A stretch of DNA of 64,000 nt from Kitasatospora xanthocidica (GTDB lineage: Bacteria; Actinomycetota; Actinomycetes; Streptomycetales; Streptomycetaceae): NCBI RefSeq assembly GCF_014656195.1, contig NZ_BNBY01000015.1, positions 1 to 64,000 of the forward strand. Direction: 5' to 3'. Positions 1 through 7,584 of this stretch are shown here, piece by piece. Made by a program: the position numbers and the translations under genes. The notes under the pieces are model-generated. The model made no database searches. It was not told the origin of the DNA and was given only the letters and a program-made list of their open reading frames with translations. Position 1 is the stretch's first letter; each line of letters starts with the position of its first letter.

Positions 1-135
1 GATCGGGGGAGGAGAGTTCGGGGCGCACCCGCAGGGTGTAGCGGGTGCCGGGGGCCAGCGCCCGCACGTGGACGGTGCCGCCCCGGCCGTCCTCGGCCTG
101 TACGGCGACCGGTTCGGTGACCTCGAATCGAGTCG
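1..135 (-). other. possible fragment of a truncated minus-strand CDS at the window edge
   Basis: Read on the minus strand, the first ~135 bases give an uninterrupted, protein-like frame containing TVHVRALAPGTRYTLRVRPE, which would continue beyond base 1. No ATG, GTG or TTG start is visible in frame upstream of it; the frame becomes arginine-rich there. It may be the 5' part of a neighbouring gene with a start I cannot place, or chance coding potential in high-GC DNA. I do not recognise the family. Bases 136 to 293 show nothing else. Confidence 0.25.
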
Positions 136-293
136 TTTCCCTTGTCGGTGTCCGGCCTGTCGGGTGTGAACTGTGCGACCTCCGCTGTGTGGTCTGCGGT
201 GGGGTGACGGGCGGGCGAGCGCCCTGGTTCTGCACCGGTCGGATGTGGCTGTGACCGAGGGGCCTCACCAGGGCGCGTCATCTTCCGTCAGCG

Positions 294-1103
294 CTAATGG
301 AGTTGGTCGAAGTCGAAGACTGCGGTGACGGGAGCGTGGTCGGACCAGCGCTCGGCATGGGAGGCTGCTCGTTCGACGTAGGCCTCGACGCATTTCTCAG
401 CGAGGTTTCCAGTACAGACAACCAGGTCGATGCGCCAGCCGGAGTCGTTGTCGAAGGCGCGGCCGCGGTAGGACCACCAGGTGTAGGGGCCGGTGCGGTC
501 GGGGTGGAGGGTGCGGACGACGTCGACGTAGCCGGCTTCGTCGTAGACGCGGGAGAGCCAGGCGCGTTCTTCGGGGAGGAAGCCCGCGGACTTCTGGTTG
601 GCCTTCCAGTTCTTGAGGTCTTCGGGGCGGTGGGCGATGTTCCAGTCGCCGCAGACGACGACCTCGCGGCCGTCGGCGGCGGCGCGGGTGCGCAGGGCGG
701 TGAGGTGGACGAGGAATTCCGCCATGAAGCGTTCCTTCTCGTCCTGGCGGTCGGTGCCGACTTCACCGGAGGGGAGGTAGAGGCTGGCGACGGTCAGGCC
801 GGGGAGGTCGATTTCGACATACCTGCCCGAATTGTCGAATTCCTCCGAGCCGAATCCGATGACGGTGCGCTGTGGCTCCGTCCGGGAGAGGACGGCGACG
901 CCGGCGCGGCCCTTGGCGACGGAGGGAGCCCAGACCGCGTGCCAGCCGTCGAGGTCGCGCAGTTCGACGGGCAGCTGCCCGGGCTCGGAGCGCACCTCCT
1001 GCAGGCAGATCACGTCCGCCTCGGTGCCGGCCAGCCATTCGACGAAGCCCTTCTTGGCCGCCGCCCGGATTCCGTTCACATTCACACTCGTCACCACGAT
1101 CAC
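294..1103 (-). CDS. xth: exodeoxyribonuclease III (AP endonuclease, EEP family)
   Basis: Predicted exonuclease III, 269 residues, the usual family length. It should cut at abasic sites and remove nucleotides 3'-to-5' during base-excision repair in the cytoplasm. The N-terminus carries the family signature SVNVNGIRAA (Asn for metal/phosphate binding), then CLQEVR with the metal-binding Glu, a CGDWNIAHRPEDL block with the catalytic Asp/Asn pair, and a C-terminal WSDHAPVTAVFD with the catalytic Asp-His. The start is GTG at 1103. It stands alone, divergent from the GntR gene; the long plus-strand frame across it is a shadow. Confidence 0.95.
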   Translation of the reverse strand: MIVVTSVNVNGIRAAAKKGFVEWLAGTEADVICLQEVRSEPGQLPVELRDLDGWHAVWAPSVAKGRAGVAVLSRTEPQRTVIGFGSEEFDNSGRYVEIDLPGLTVASLYLPSGEVGTDRQDEKERFMAEFLVHLTALRTRAAADGREVVVCGDWNIAHRPEDLKNWKANQKSAGFLPEERAWLSRVYDEAGYVDVVRTLHPDRTGPYTWWSYRGRAFDNDSGWRIDLVVCTGNLAEKCVEAYVERAASHAERWSDHAPVTAVFDFDQLH

Positions 1104-1253
1104 CCGGGCAGCCTACCGACTGGCCGTACCCGACCCGAACCCCGGCGCGCGGTGGTGGGGCCGGTCGCGACGGATTCCGACAGCGACTGACAGGAGCTGT
1201 CGTGAACGCGGCATGAATATGTGCGACAGTCGCACCAAGCGACGCCATTGGTC

Positions 1254-1283
1254 TTGACCATCTTCGGATGGAGCCCCTAGGGT
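1254..1283 (+). promoter_or_regulatory. candidate housekeeping-sigma promoter for the GntR gene
   Basis: TTGACC at 1254-1259 and TAGGGT at 1278-1283 are separated by 18 bp, which fits an HrdB-type promoter. They lie about 120 bp upstream of the GntR start, in an AT-richer patch ending in a TTTAATAAAGAAGG run. The -10 match is imperfect. Nothing else is evident between 1104 and 1405. Confidence 0.45.
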
Positions 1284-1405
1284 CACTTACTGCAAGGACC
1301 TTTAATAAAGAAGGACGGATAAAGGCTCGCTCTCCCACCTGCCGCAACAGCGGACAGCGGGCCCGGGATCCGCCCTCCTTGTCGTAGGGCGGACAGGACA
1401 GACAG

Positions 1406-2191
1406 GTGGAGGCCACGGTGGGGACGACAGGACAGCTTTCAGCGGTGCCGGAGCCGAAGTACTGGCACCTGCGCACCGTGCTGCTGCGAGCCATCGACTC
1501 GGAGTTCTCCACCGGTCAGGTGCTGCCCAACGAGCGTGAGCTCTCGGCCCGCTTCGGCGTGGCGCGGGCGACGCTGCGCCAGGCGCTCGACCAGCTGGAG
1601 CTGGAGGGCCGCCTGGTGCGACGCCGGGGTATCGGCACCCTGATCGCCGCCCCGCGGGTCGGCGTCCCGGTCAACCGGCAGGAGGAGGGCTGGCCCGGCG
1701 CCGCCCGCAGCCAGTCCTGGCGGACGATCGACTGCACCACCGCCCCCGCCACCGCGCAGCTGGCCAAGACCCTGGGCATCGCCGAGGGTGCCACCGTGCA
1801 CACCGTCCGCCGGGTCCGCCTGGTGGAGGGCACCGCGGTGGCCGGCGAGTCGCTGCACGTCCCGGCCGCGGCGCTGCCGCACCTGCCGGGCTTCCGCGCG
1901 GAGAGCGACCGGGCCCGCTCGGTGCTGCGCCAGCTGGAGCGTCTGGAGGTCGACGGCGAGTCGCGCTCGGTCGAGCTCGGTGTCGCCGAGGCCGACGAGG
2001 CCGCCCTCCTGGAGCGCCCGCCGGGCACCCCGGTCCTGGTCATGACCACCCAGTACGCCTCGGTCGGCCGCCTGGTGGCGGTGGCCGTGGCCACCTACCG
2101 GGCGGACACCTGCAAGCTGACCTTCGGCGAGGCCGGACTGGTCGAGGTCACCCCGGTGGCCGCGAACGCCGAGGTGCGCACCGCTTCCTGA
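1406..2191 (+). CDS. GntR-family transcriptional regulator (HutC/UTRA type)
   Basis: 261-residue DNA-binding regulator. Residues ~18-85 form a GntR winged helix-turn-helix (LPNERELSARFGVARATLRQ followed by LELEGRLVRRRGIGT). Residues ~105-250 look like a UTRA effector-binding domain, including the family-typical TVHTVRRVRLVEG and MTTQYASVGRLVAVAVATYR strands. HutC-type regulators usually respond to a small metabolite. The effector here cannot be read from the sequence, and no obvious target operon adjoins it. GTG at 1406 is chosen because the next in-frame starts would cut the N-terminal arm. The gene is monocistronic and ends at a strong terminator. Confidence 0.85.
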   Translation: MEATVGTTGQLSAVPEPKYWHLRTVLLRAIDSEFSTGQVLPNERELSARFGVARATLRQALDQLELEGRLVRRRGIGTLIAAPRVGVPVNRQEEGWPGAARSQSWRTIDCTTAPATAQLAKTLGIAEGATVHTVRRVRLVEGTAVAGESLHVPAAALPHLPGFRAESDRARSVLRQLERLEVDGESRSVELGVAEADEAALLERPPGTPVLVMTTQYASVGRLVAVAVATYRADTCKLTFGEAGLVEVTPVAANAEVRTAS

Positions 2192-2263
2192 GGCACCGCC
2201 TCCTGAGGCAGGCACCGCCTCCTGAAACACCCCTGATCCATTTGCCGGAAACCCTCAGGCCGA

Positions 2264-2291
2264 GGCCCGGACGCCCGTCGGCGTCCGGGCC
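2264..2291. terminator. rho-independent terminator after the GntR gene
   Basis: Perfect 11-bp GC stem (GGCCCGGACGC / GCGTCCGGGCC) with a 6-nt loop, followed by TTTG. It sits between the convergent GntR and ROK genes and could serve both. Confidence 0.8.
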
Positions 2292-2448
2292 TTTGCCGTC
2301 TTGCCGTCGAGGGGTGGCGTACGGATGACCGCGGGCGAGGTCCGAGGCCTCGGAGCACGATGCCGCGTTCCGGGCGGACAGAACGGCGCGCGGCCGCGGC
2401 GTGGGGGACTGAGCCCCCGCCGCCCCGCCCGTCAGGTCCGGGGGCCCG

Positions 2449-3675
2449 TCAGGTCCGGGGCGGGTCCACCGCGAACAGCTGCTCCTCGACGTGGTCGAGG
2501 GCGACGCGCAGGGCGCCCATCGCCACGACCTCCGAGCCGAGGGCCGCCAGGGCGACCTCGGGGGAGCGCAGGGTGAACTGGGCGAGGCGTTCGCGCAGCG
2601 GGTCCAGGACGCCGTCGAGTCCGGCCGCCCAGCCGCCGATGACCACCAGTTGGGGGTCGATGGCCAGGACGAGCGCGGCGACGCCCTGGACGAGGCGGGT
2701 GAGGAAGCGGTCCATGGCGACCTTGGCGACCTCGTCGCCCTCCCGGGCCAGCCGCAGGACGCGGGCGACGGCGGCCTCGTCCAGCGGGTTGAGCGGCTTG
2801 CCGGTGGTGGACAGCAGGCGCTCGGGGGTGACTTCCTGGCCGAGCAGGTGCAGGGCGCCGATCTCGCCGGCCGCGCCGCCGAAGCCGCGGTGCAGCCGGC
2901 CGTTGATGAGGGAGCCGGCGCCCGGGCTGAGGCCGGCCATCACGAAGACCACGTCGTGGGCGCCGACCGCCGAGCCCTGCCAGTGTTCGGCGATGGCGGC
3001 GAGGTTGGCGTCGTTCTCGATCAGGACCGGGCAGCGGAAGGAGCGGCGCAGCCGGGCGCCGAGGTCGAGGCCGGTCCAGCCGGGCATCGCGGTGCCGAGC
3101 TGGACGGTGCCCTCGCGGTCGACGATGCCGGGGGTGCCGATGCCGACGGCCCAGAGGTTGTCCCGGGAGATGCCGGCCTTGCGCAGCACCTCGGCGACGG
3201 CGGTGCGGACGGCGGTGAGCCGCTCCTCGGCCTCCAGGGTCTCGTCGACCGGCTTGAAGTGACTGCCCACCACCTCGCCGGTGAGGTCGGCCAGGATGAC
3301 CCGAATGTCGTGCACACCGATCTCGATGCCGAGGATGTGCCCGGCTTCGGCGCGGAACCGGAACCAGCGGGCCGGGCGGCCGCGGCGGCCGGTGCCCGGC
3401 TGGCCGTCCTCCCTCGGCTGTTCGACCTCGGCGACCAGCCCGGTCTCGACCAGGCCCTCGATCACGCCCTCGACCGTCGGGCGGGAGAGCCCGGTCTCGC
3501 CGACGAGCTGAGTGAGGGTCACGGAGTGGCCGTTCCGCAGCGCCCGGAGCGTGACCGCCGCGTTGATCCGCCGCAGCAGTGAGGAGTCTCCTCCGGTGAG
3601 CCGATCCGCCAATGCGATGCCCTTCGCCGTTCGCGCGACTGCCCTGGCGCGCGGTGTCGAGTGCGCGGTGCCCAC
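2449..3675 (-). CDS. ROK-family transcriptional regulator, probably Rok7B7-like
   Basis: Predicted sugar-responsive ROK repressor, 408 residues from GTG at 3675. The frame stays open further upstream but that stretch is arginine/proline-rich and unlike a protein. An N-terminal winged helix (TLTQLVGETGLSRPTVEGVI) is followed by the ROK actin-like fold: GIEIGVHDIRVILADLTG, then IENDANLAAIAEHW. The canonical ROK zinc signature is not seen: GAAGEIGALHLLG is present but the following CxCGxxGCxE is absent, so sugar-kinase activity is unlikely. In Streptomyces the ROK regulator Rok7B7 is encoded next to xylFGH. A xylFGH operon lies 4 kb away here, separated by two transcription units, so orthology is an inference from neighbourhood. 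Confidence 0.85.
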   Translation of the reverse strand: MGTAHSTPRARAVARTAKGIALADRLTGGDSSLLRRINAAVTLRALRNGHSVTLTQLVGETGLSRPTVEGVIEGLVETGLVAEVEQPREDGQPGTGRRGRPARWFRFRAEAGHILGIEIGVHDIRVILADLTGEVVGSHFKPVDETLEAEERLTAVRTAVAEVLRKAGISRDNLWAVGIGTPGIVDREGTVQLGTAMPGWTGLDLGARLRRSFRCPVLIENDANLAAIAEHWQGSAVGAHDVVFVMAGLSPGAGSLINGRLHRGFGGAAGEIGALHLLGQEVTPERLLSTTGKPLNPLDEAAVARVLRLAREGDEVAKVAMDRFLTRLVQGVAALVLAIDPQLVVIGGWAAGLDGVLDPLRERLAQFTLRSPEVALAALGSEVVAMGALRVALDHVEEQLFAVDPPRT

Positions 3676-4094
3676 CGAATGGCCCGCGGGGTGCGCCCCC
3701 GGATCGCGGCACGGCGGCAGGGGGCCGCCTGCGCGGGGGCCGGAGGACAAGCGGAGCCTACCCGGGGACCGGCCCGGGCGGCGAGGATCCTCGCAGCTCA
3801 CCCAGGCTTCGGTATCGAAATGGTACGGATCGGGTGGCGGTGCGTGACCCGGGCTTCACCGCGCGGCCACGGACGGTCCTGGCCCGGGCCGCCGGGACGG
3901 TGCCGACCAGCGGGAACGCGGGGGCAGCAGCGAGCCGAGGCCGCGCCGGGAGCCGACCGACAGGGCGCCGAGCACGGAACGGACCGCCCCGGCTACGGAA
4001 GCGGAGGCGGTCATGGCCCTTGATCGTAGCCAGCCCGGCCGCGTACGTCCCGTCCCCGTCTCAGTCCACCCGGAGTCTCAGCCGACCCGGGGTC
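3676..4094. other. intergenic, ROK upstream region
   Basis: 419 bp between the ROK start and the stop of the next minus-strand gene. It must hold the ROK promoter. A short TTCG-GTAT-CGAA element near 3811 is the only dyad that stands out. I see no convincing gene; the very long plus-strand frame across this region is a shadow of the next gene. Confidence 0.5.
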
Positions 4095-5642
4095 TCAGTC
4101 CACCCGGGCCGCGAACAGCCGGTGCCCCAGCAGCCCCATCGGGTGTCCGTCCTCCGGCAGGGTGTGGACGGCCTGGCAGCCCGCCGCGGTGAGGGCGGCC
4201 TGCCAGTGGTCCGCCGGGTGGGCGGGGAGGTGCTGCCGGGTGTGGCCGGTGATGAGCAGGTCGAGCTGTTCGGCGGTGGGGGCGAGGAGCAGCAGTCGGC
4301 CGCCGGGGGCGAGCAGTCGGACGAGCGCCTCGGCCTCCTCCTTCGGGGGCCGGGTCGCGGTGGCGACGACGAGGTCGTAGCGCCCGCGGTCGGGGGTGGC
4401 GTGGTGGTCGGCGCTGGGCCGGGGCCGGGCGGCGAGGGCCCGGGCGACGGTGGTGTCGACGCCGTCGGGGTCGAGTTCGAGGACGCGCAGCGGCGTGGGC
4501 CGGTCGTGGGCGTCGGCGGTGGCGCGTACCAGGGCGCCGAGGGCGGTGCCGAGGTAGCCGCGGGCGGCGGACCAGCGGACGGGGGCGGCGGCGGGGTGGG
4601 GTGCCGCTTCGCCGGTGATCAGCTTGGGCAGGGACAGGGCGCCGCGCCGCACCCGGTCGAGGGCGGCGGCGGGGCCGAGGCCGTCGGCCCAGGCCTCGGT
4701 GACCGGGCGCCAGGACTCGCGGACCTCGGCGGCGGCGAGTTCGGGGCCGCCGTGGAAGACCGGGCCCTGGGCTCCGCCGTCGTGTCGGGCTATCAGGCCG
4801 TGCCGGGCGAGCGCGTCGAGCCAGCGGGTGACCCGGGGGCGCTGGGCGGGGGTGACCATGGCGGTGGCGAGCAGTTCGGCCGCGGACCAGCCGCGTCCGG
4901 CGTCGGTGAGGACTCCCTGCTGCTGGAGGGCGAGCAGCAGGGAGGTGAGCACGGCGCGGTCGAGGCGGGCGCCGAAGTCGCGGAGCTGCGCGGTGGTGAC
5001 GCCGATGCTGTGCTTCCAGGCGGCGGCCGTGGCGGCTTCGGTGTCGGCGCGCAGTCGGTGGTCGGCGGCTTCGGCGTCGCTGTCGGGGGCGCGGACGTGG
5101 GCGAGGACGGCGCCGAGCGCGTCGACGGCGGCGTAGACGTCCTCCTGACGGGGTTCGGGGCCGATGTGCAGGACGAGCCGCAGCGCGCCGAGGTCGTGGT
5201 CGGGGAGCCGGGGCTGTCGGCTGAGGTGCCAGAGCAGGGCGGAGGGCAGGCTGAGGTGGGTGATGCGGTCGGCGGCGACGGCGGCGAGCAGGTCGTCGGG
5301 CCGCTGCTCGGGGTCGCCGCAGTGGACGGTGCCGCCGGCGAGCAGGGTGGCGAGGGCGAGTTCGACGGCGAGGTCGTTGACGGGGTGGAGCACGGTGTGC
5401 CGGATCGGCGGCGGGCCGAGGATGCCGGCCCAGTACCGCAGCCGCTGCTCGGCGGCGCGGGCGGCGGTGGGGGTCAGCGCGGAGTGGCCGGCGACGCGTT
5501 CGGCGAGGGCCCGCGGCAGGCCGCCGGGCGGGGAGACGCCGAGCAGCAGTCCGATGCCGCTGATCGCGCGCCCGTCGGCGACGACGGCGGGTCGTTCGCC
5601 GAGTTCGCGCAGCGCGCTGACCAGGGCGGGAGTCGTGGGCAC
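4095..5642 (-). CDS. degenerate adenylation-like / SAM-methyltransferase-like fusion protein
   Basis: 515 residues from GTG at 5642, chosen because GGAG lies 8 nt upstream; a TTG at 5753 would add 37 unconvincing residues. Residues 1-180 resemble a shrunken AMP-binding (acyl-adenylating) domain: an ANL-like LVSALRELGERPAVVADGRA start, then a VELALATLLAGGTVHCGD block, but no phosphate-binding SSGTTGxPK loop. Residues ~215-300 look like the winged-helix/lid region of small-molecule methyltransferases. Residues ~370-515 resemble a class I methyltransferase core, but motif I reads LRVLELDPDGVD instead of a glycine-rich VLEVGxGTG. Both catalytic halves therefore look inactive or strongly diverged. 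It is encoded alone, divergent from paaK. A regulatory or substrate-binding role is possible; function unknown. Confidence 0.75.
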   Translation of the reverse strand: MPTTPALVSALRELGERPAVVADGRAISGIGLLLGVSPPGGLPRALAERVAGHSALTPTAARAAEQRLRYWAGILGPPPIRHTVLHPVNDLAVELALATLLAGGTVHCGDPEQRPDDLLAAVAADRITHLSLPSALLWHLSRQPRLPDHDLGALRLVLHIGPEPRQEDVYAAVDALGAVLAHVRAPDSDAEAADHRLRADTEAATAAAWKHSIGVTTAQLRDFGARLDRAVLTSLLLALQQQGVLTDAGRGWSAAELLATAMVTPAQRPRVTRWLDALARHGLIARHDGGAQGPVFHGGPELAAAEVRESWRPVTEAWADGLGPAAALDRVRRGALSLPKLITGEAAPHPAAAPVRWSAARGYLGTALGALVRATADAHDRPTPLRVLELDPDGVDTTVARALAARPRPSADHHATPDRGRYDLVVATATRPPKEEAEALVRLLAPGGRLLLLAPTAEQLDLLITGHTRQHLPAHPADHWQAALTAAGCQAVHTLPEDGHPMGLLGHRLFAARVD

Positions 5643-5724
5643 GGTGATCACTCCGGGGTGCGGGGGAAACCGCACCACTGAACCACGGGGCCGGGCCGGT
5701 GGATCACGCCTACGGGTCAAGCTT

Positions 5725-5739
5725 CCGTAATGATTTTCA
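5725..5739 (-). promoter_or_regulatory. possible Zur-box half site
   Basis: The plus strand reads CCGTAATGATTTTCA. Its last 11 bases match the Streptomyces Zur consensus TGAAAATGATTTTCA perfectly; the first four do not match. It sits 83-97 bp upstream of the adenylation/methyltransferase-like gene in an unusually AT-rich patch. Zur controls zinc uptake and the coelibactin zincophore cluster in S. coelicolor. Functionality here is a guess. Confidence 0.25.
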
Positions 5740-5840
5740 TATCGCCTAGCCAAGCGGTTGGGGCGAAGTCGGGGCGAAACCGTCGGAACTCTCCCATTGC
5801 GGAGCCCGGTGCGGGGTCGATGGCAGCCCGGTGTGATCCC

Positions 5841-5869
5841 TTGACACTCGGTTCGGGTACTGGATTACT
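5841..5869 (+). promoter_or_regulatory. candidate paaK promoter
   Basis: TTGACA at 5841-5846 is a perfect -35 box. ATTACT or GATTAC around 5863-5869, 16-17 bp downstream, can act as -10. The putative operator at 5883-5903 begins just downstream, around the expected transcription start, so a bound repressor would block transcription. Confidence 0.55.
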
Positions 5870-5882
5870 GGCCCTGACTGCG

Positions 5883-5903
5883 CCTGACCGAACGATCGGT
5901 AGG
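5883..5903 (+). promoter_or_regulatory. TetR/PaaR-like operator palindrome upstream of paaK
   Basis: The core ACCGAACGATCGGT (5887-5900) reads ACCGA-N-CG-N-TCGGT on both strands, and flanking CCT/AGG extend the symmetry to 21 bp. The ACCG...CGGT half-sites resemble operators of TetR-family phenylacetate repressors (PaaR) of actinobacteria, as I recall them. The position between promoter and gene supports a repressor site. No PaaR gene lies nearby in the window. Confidence 0.55.
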
Positions 5904-5984
5904 CACTCTTCGGAGTTCAGGCAGGCCCCCGAAGCCGGGTGACCGCCCACGGCTCCGGAGCGGCCGACCAGCGAAGGAGCGACG

Positions 5985-7319
5985 ATGACCGGCACCGCAT
6001 CCGTCCCGCGCCGACACCTCGGAGAGCCGATCCCGCCCGGGCTCCTGGACGCCGGCGAGCGGATGGGCCTGGACGAGCTGCGCGCCCACCAGCTCACCCG
6101 GCTGCGGGCCACCCTGCGGCACGCGTACGACAACGTCGAGCTCTACCGGCGCAAGTTCGACGTGGCCGGCGTCCGCCCCGAGGACTGCCGCGCCCTGGCG
6201 GACCTCGCCCGCTTCCCCTTCACCACCAAGGCCGACCTGCGCGAGGGCTACCCCTTCGGCATGTTCGCCGTCCCGATGGAGCGGGTCCGTCGGATCCACG
6301 CCTCCAGCGGCACCACCGGCCTGCCGACCGTCGTCGGCTACACCGAGAACGACCTCTCCCTCTGGGCCGACGTGGTCGCCCGCTCGATTCGCGCGGCCGG
6401 CGGCAGACCCGGCCACAAGGTGCACATCGCGTACGGCTACGGGCTGTTCACCGGCGGGCTCGGCGCGCACTACGGCGCGGAGCGGGCCGGCTGCACGGTC
6501 ATCCCGGCCTCCGGCGGCATGACGGCCCGGCAGGTGCAGTTGATCCGGGACTTCGAGCCCGAGATCATCATGGTCACGCCGTCGTACCTGCTCACCCTGC
6601 TCGACGAGTTCGAGAAGCAGGGCGTCGACCCGCGCGGCACCTCGCTCAAGGTGGGCATCTTCGGGGCCGAGCCCTGGACGGAGGAGATGCGGCGGGAGAT
6701 CGAGGAGCGGATGGACCTGCACGCCGTCGACATCTACGGCCTCTCCGAGGTGATCGGCCCGGGTGTGGCGCAGGAGTGCGTGGAGACCAAGGACGGGCTG
6801 CACATCTGGGAGGACCACTTCTACCCGGAGGTCGTCGACCCGTTCACCGACGAGGTGCTGCCGGAGGGGGAGGGCGGGGAACTGCTGTTCACCTCGCTCA
6901 CCAAGGAGGCGCTGCCGATCATCCGCTACCGCACCCGGGACCTCAGCCGCCTGCTGCCCGGCACGGCGCGGCCCGCCTTCCGGCGGATGGAGAAGGTGAC
7001 CGGGCGCAGCGACGACATGATCATCCTGCGCGGGGTCAACGTCTTCCCGACCCAGATCGAGGCGATCCTGCTGCGCACCCCGGCGGTCGCGCCGCACTTC
7101 CAGCTGCGGCTCACCCGGGAGGGGCGGCTGGACCGGATGACCGTCCGGGTCGAGGCCCGGCCGGACGCGCCCGCCGAGCAGCGGGAGGCGGCGCGGGAGG
7201 CGATCGTCCGCGCGGTGAAGGACGGGGTCGGCGTCACCGTCGCGGTCGAGGTGGTGGAGCCGTACACCCTGGAGCGCTCGGTCGGGAAGATCAAGCGGGT
7301 GGTGGACGAGCGGGGCTGA
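5985..7319 (+). CDS. paaK: phenylacetate-CoA ligase
   Basis: 444 residues, normal for the family. It activates phenylacetate to phenylacetyl-CoA with ATP and CoA, the entry step of aerobic phenylacetate breakdown. Residues ~100-112 hold the AMP/phosphate-binding loop RIHASSGTTGLPTVVGYT. FGAEPWTEEMR and DIYGLSEVIGPGVAQEC follow (aryl-substrate pocket and adenylate-binding region), then ELLFTSLTKEALPIIRYRTRD with the ribose-binding Asp, and a C-terminal subdomain with GRSDDMIILRGVNVFPTQIE. ATG at 5985 follows AAGGAG at a good distance. No paaABCDE genes are nearby, so it is a stand-alone copy. Regulation is probably through the palindrome at 5883-5903. Confidence 0.92.
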   Translation: MTGTASVPRRHLGEPIPPGLLDAGERMGLDELRAHQLTRLRATLRHAYDNVELYRRKFDVAGVRPEDCRALADLARFPFTTKADLREGYPFGMFAVPMERVRRIHASSGTTGLPTVVGYTENDLSLWADVVARSIRAAGGRPGHKVHIAYGYGLFTGGLGAHYGAERAGCTVIPASGGMTARQVQLIRDFEPEIIMVTPSYLLTLLDEFEKQGVDPRGTSLKVGIFGAEPWTEEMRREIEERMDLHAVDIYGLSEVIGPGVAQECVETKDGLHIWEDHFYPEVVDPFTDEVLPEGEGGELLFTSLTKEALPIIRYRTRDLSRLLPGTARPAFRRMEKVTGRSDDMIILRGVNVFPTQIEAILLRTPAVAPHFQLRLTREGRLDRMTVRVEARPDAPAEQREAAREAIVRAVKDGVGVTVAVEVVEPYTLERSVGKIKRVVDERG

Positions 7320-7426
7320 GCGCCCGGGCGACACCCCGGAGGGAGACCGGCGACACGCCAAGGGCGAGGCCGGAGGGAGGCCGGAGGCGCACAGCTGTCC
7401 GGGGGGGTGATGCCGTGCGCCTCCGA

Positions 7427-7446
7427 CGTCTACAGAAATGTAGACG
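7427..7446 (+). promoter_or_regulatory. perfect operator palindrome upstream of xylFGH
   Basis: CGTCTACAGAAATGTAGACG has two perfectly inverted 8-bp arms around GAAA. It lies about 140 bp upstream of xylF. Its symmetry and place make it the natural site for a sugar-responsive repressor, most plausibly the ROK protein encoded at 2449-3675. The assignment to that regulator is inference. Confidence 0.65.
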
Positions 7447-7584
7447 AACAGCCTCCGGGTCGTCCAGCCCGATGGGGGCCCGGAGGTCCGGGTGCCCCCG
7501 TTCGGCGCAGCAAGGATCGTGCGGACGGGCGGAGCTGCGCAGACTCGGATGCGTGGGGGTGGACTCGACAGGAGAGGCATCCTC

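Noticed and set aside
3612..5681. 689-codon plus-strand open frame
   Set aside because: It lies antisense to the ROK and adenylation/methyltransferase-like genes, with Gly/Val/Glu-rich shadow composition and no domain.
4095..7319. Biosynthetic gene cluster around the adenylation-like gene and paaK
   Set aside because: No carrier protein, condensation, ketosynthase or export gene is nearby, and the two genes are divergent with separate regulation.
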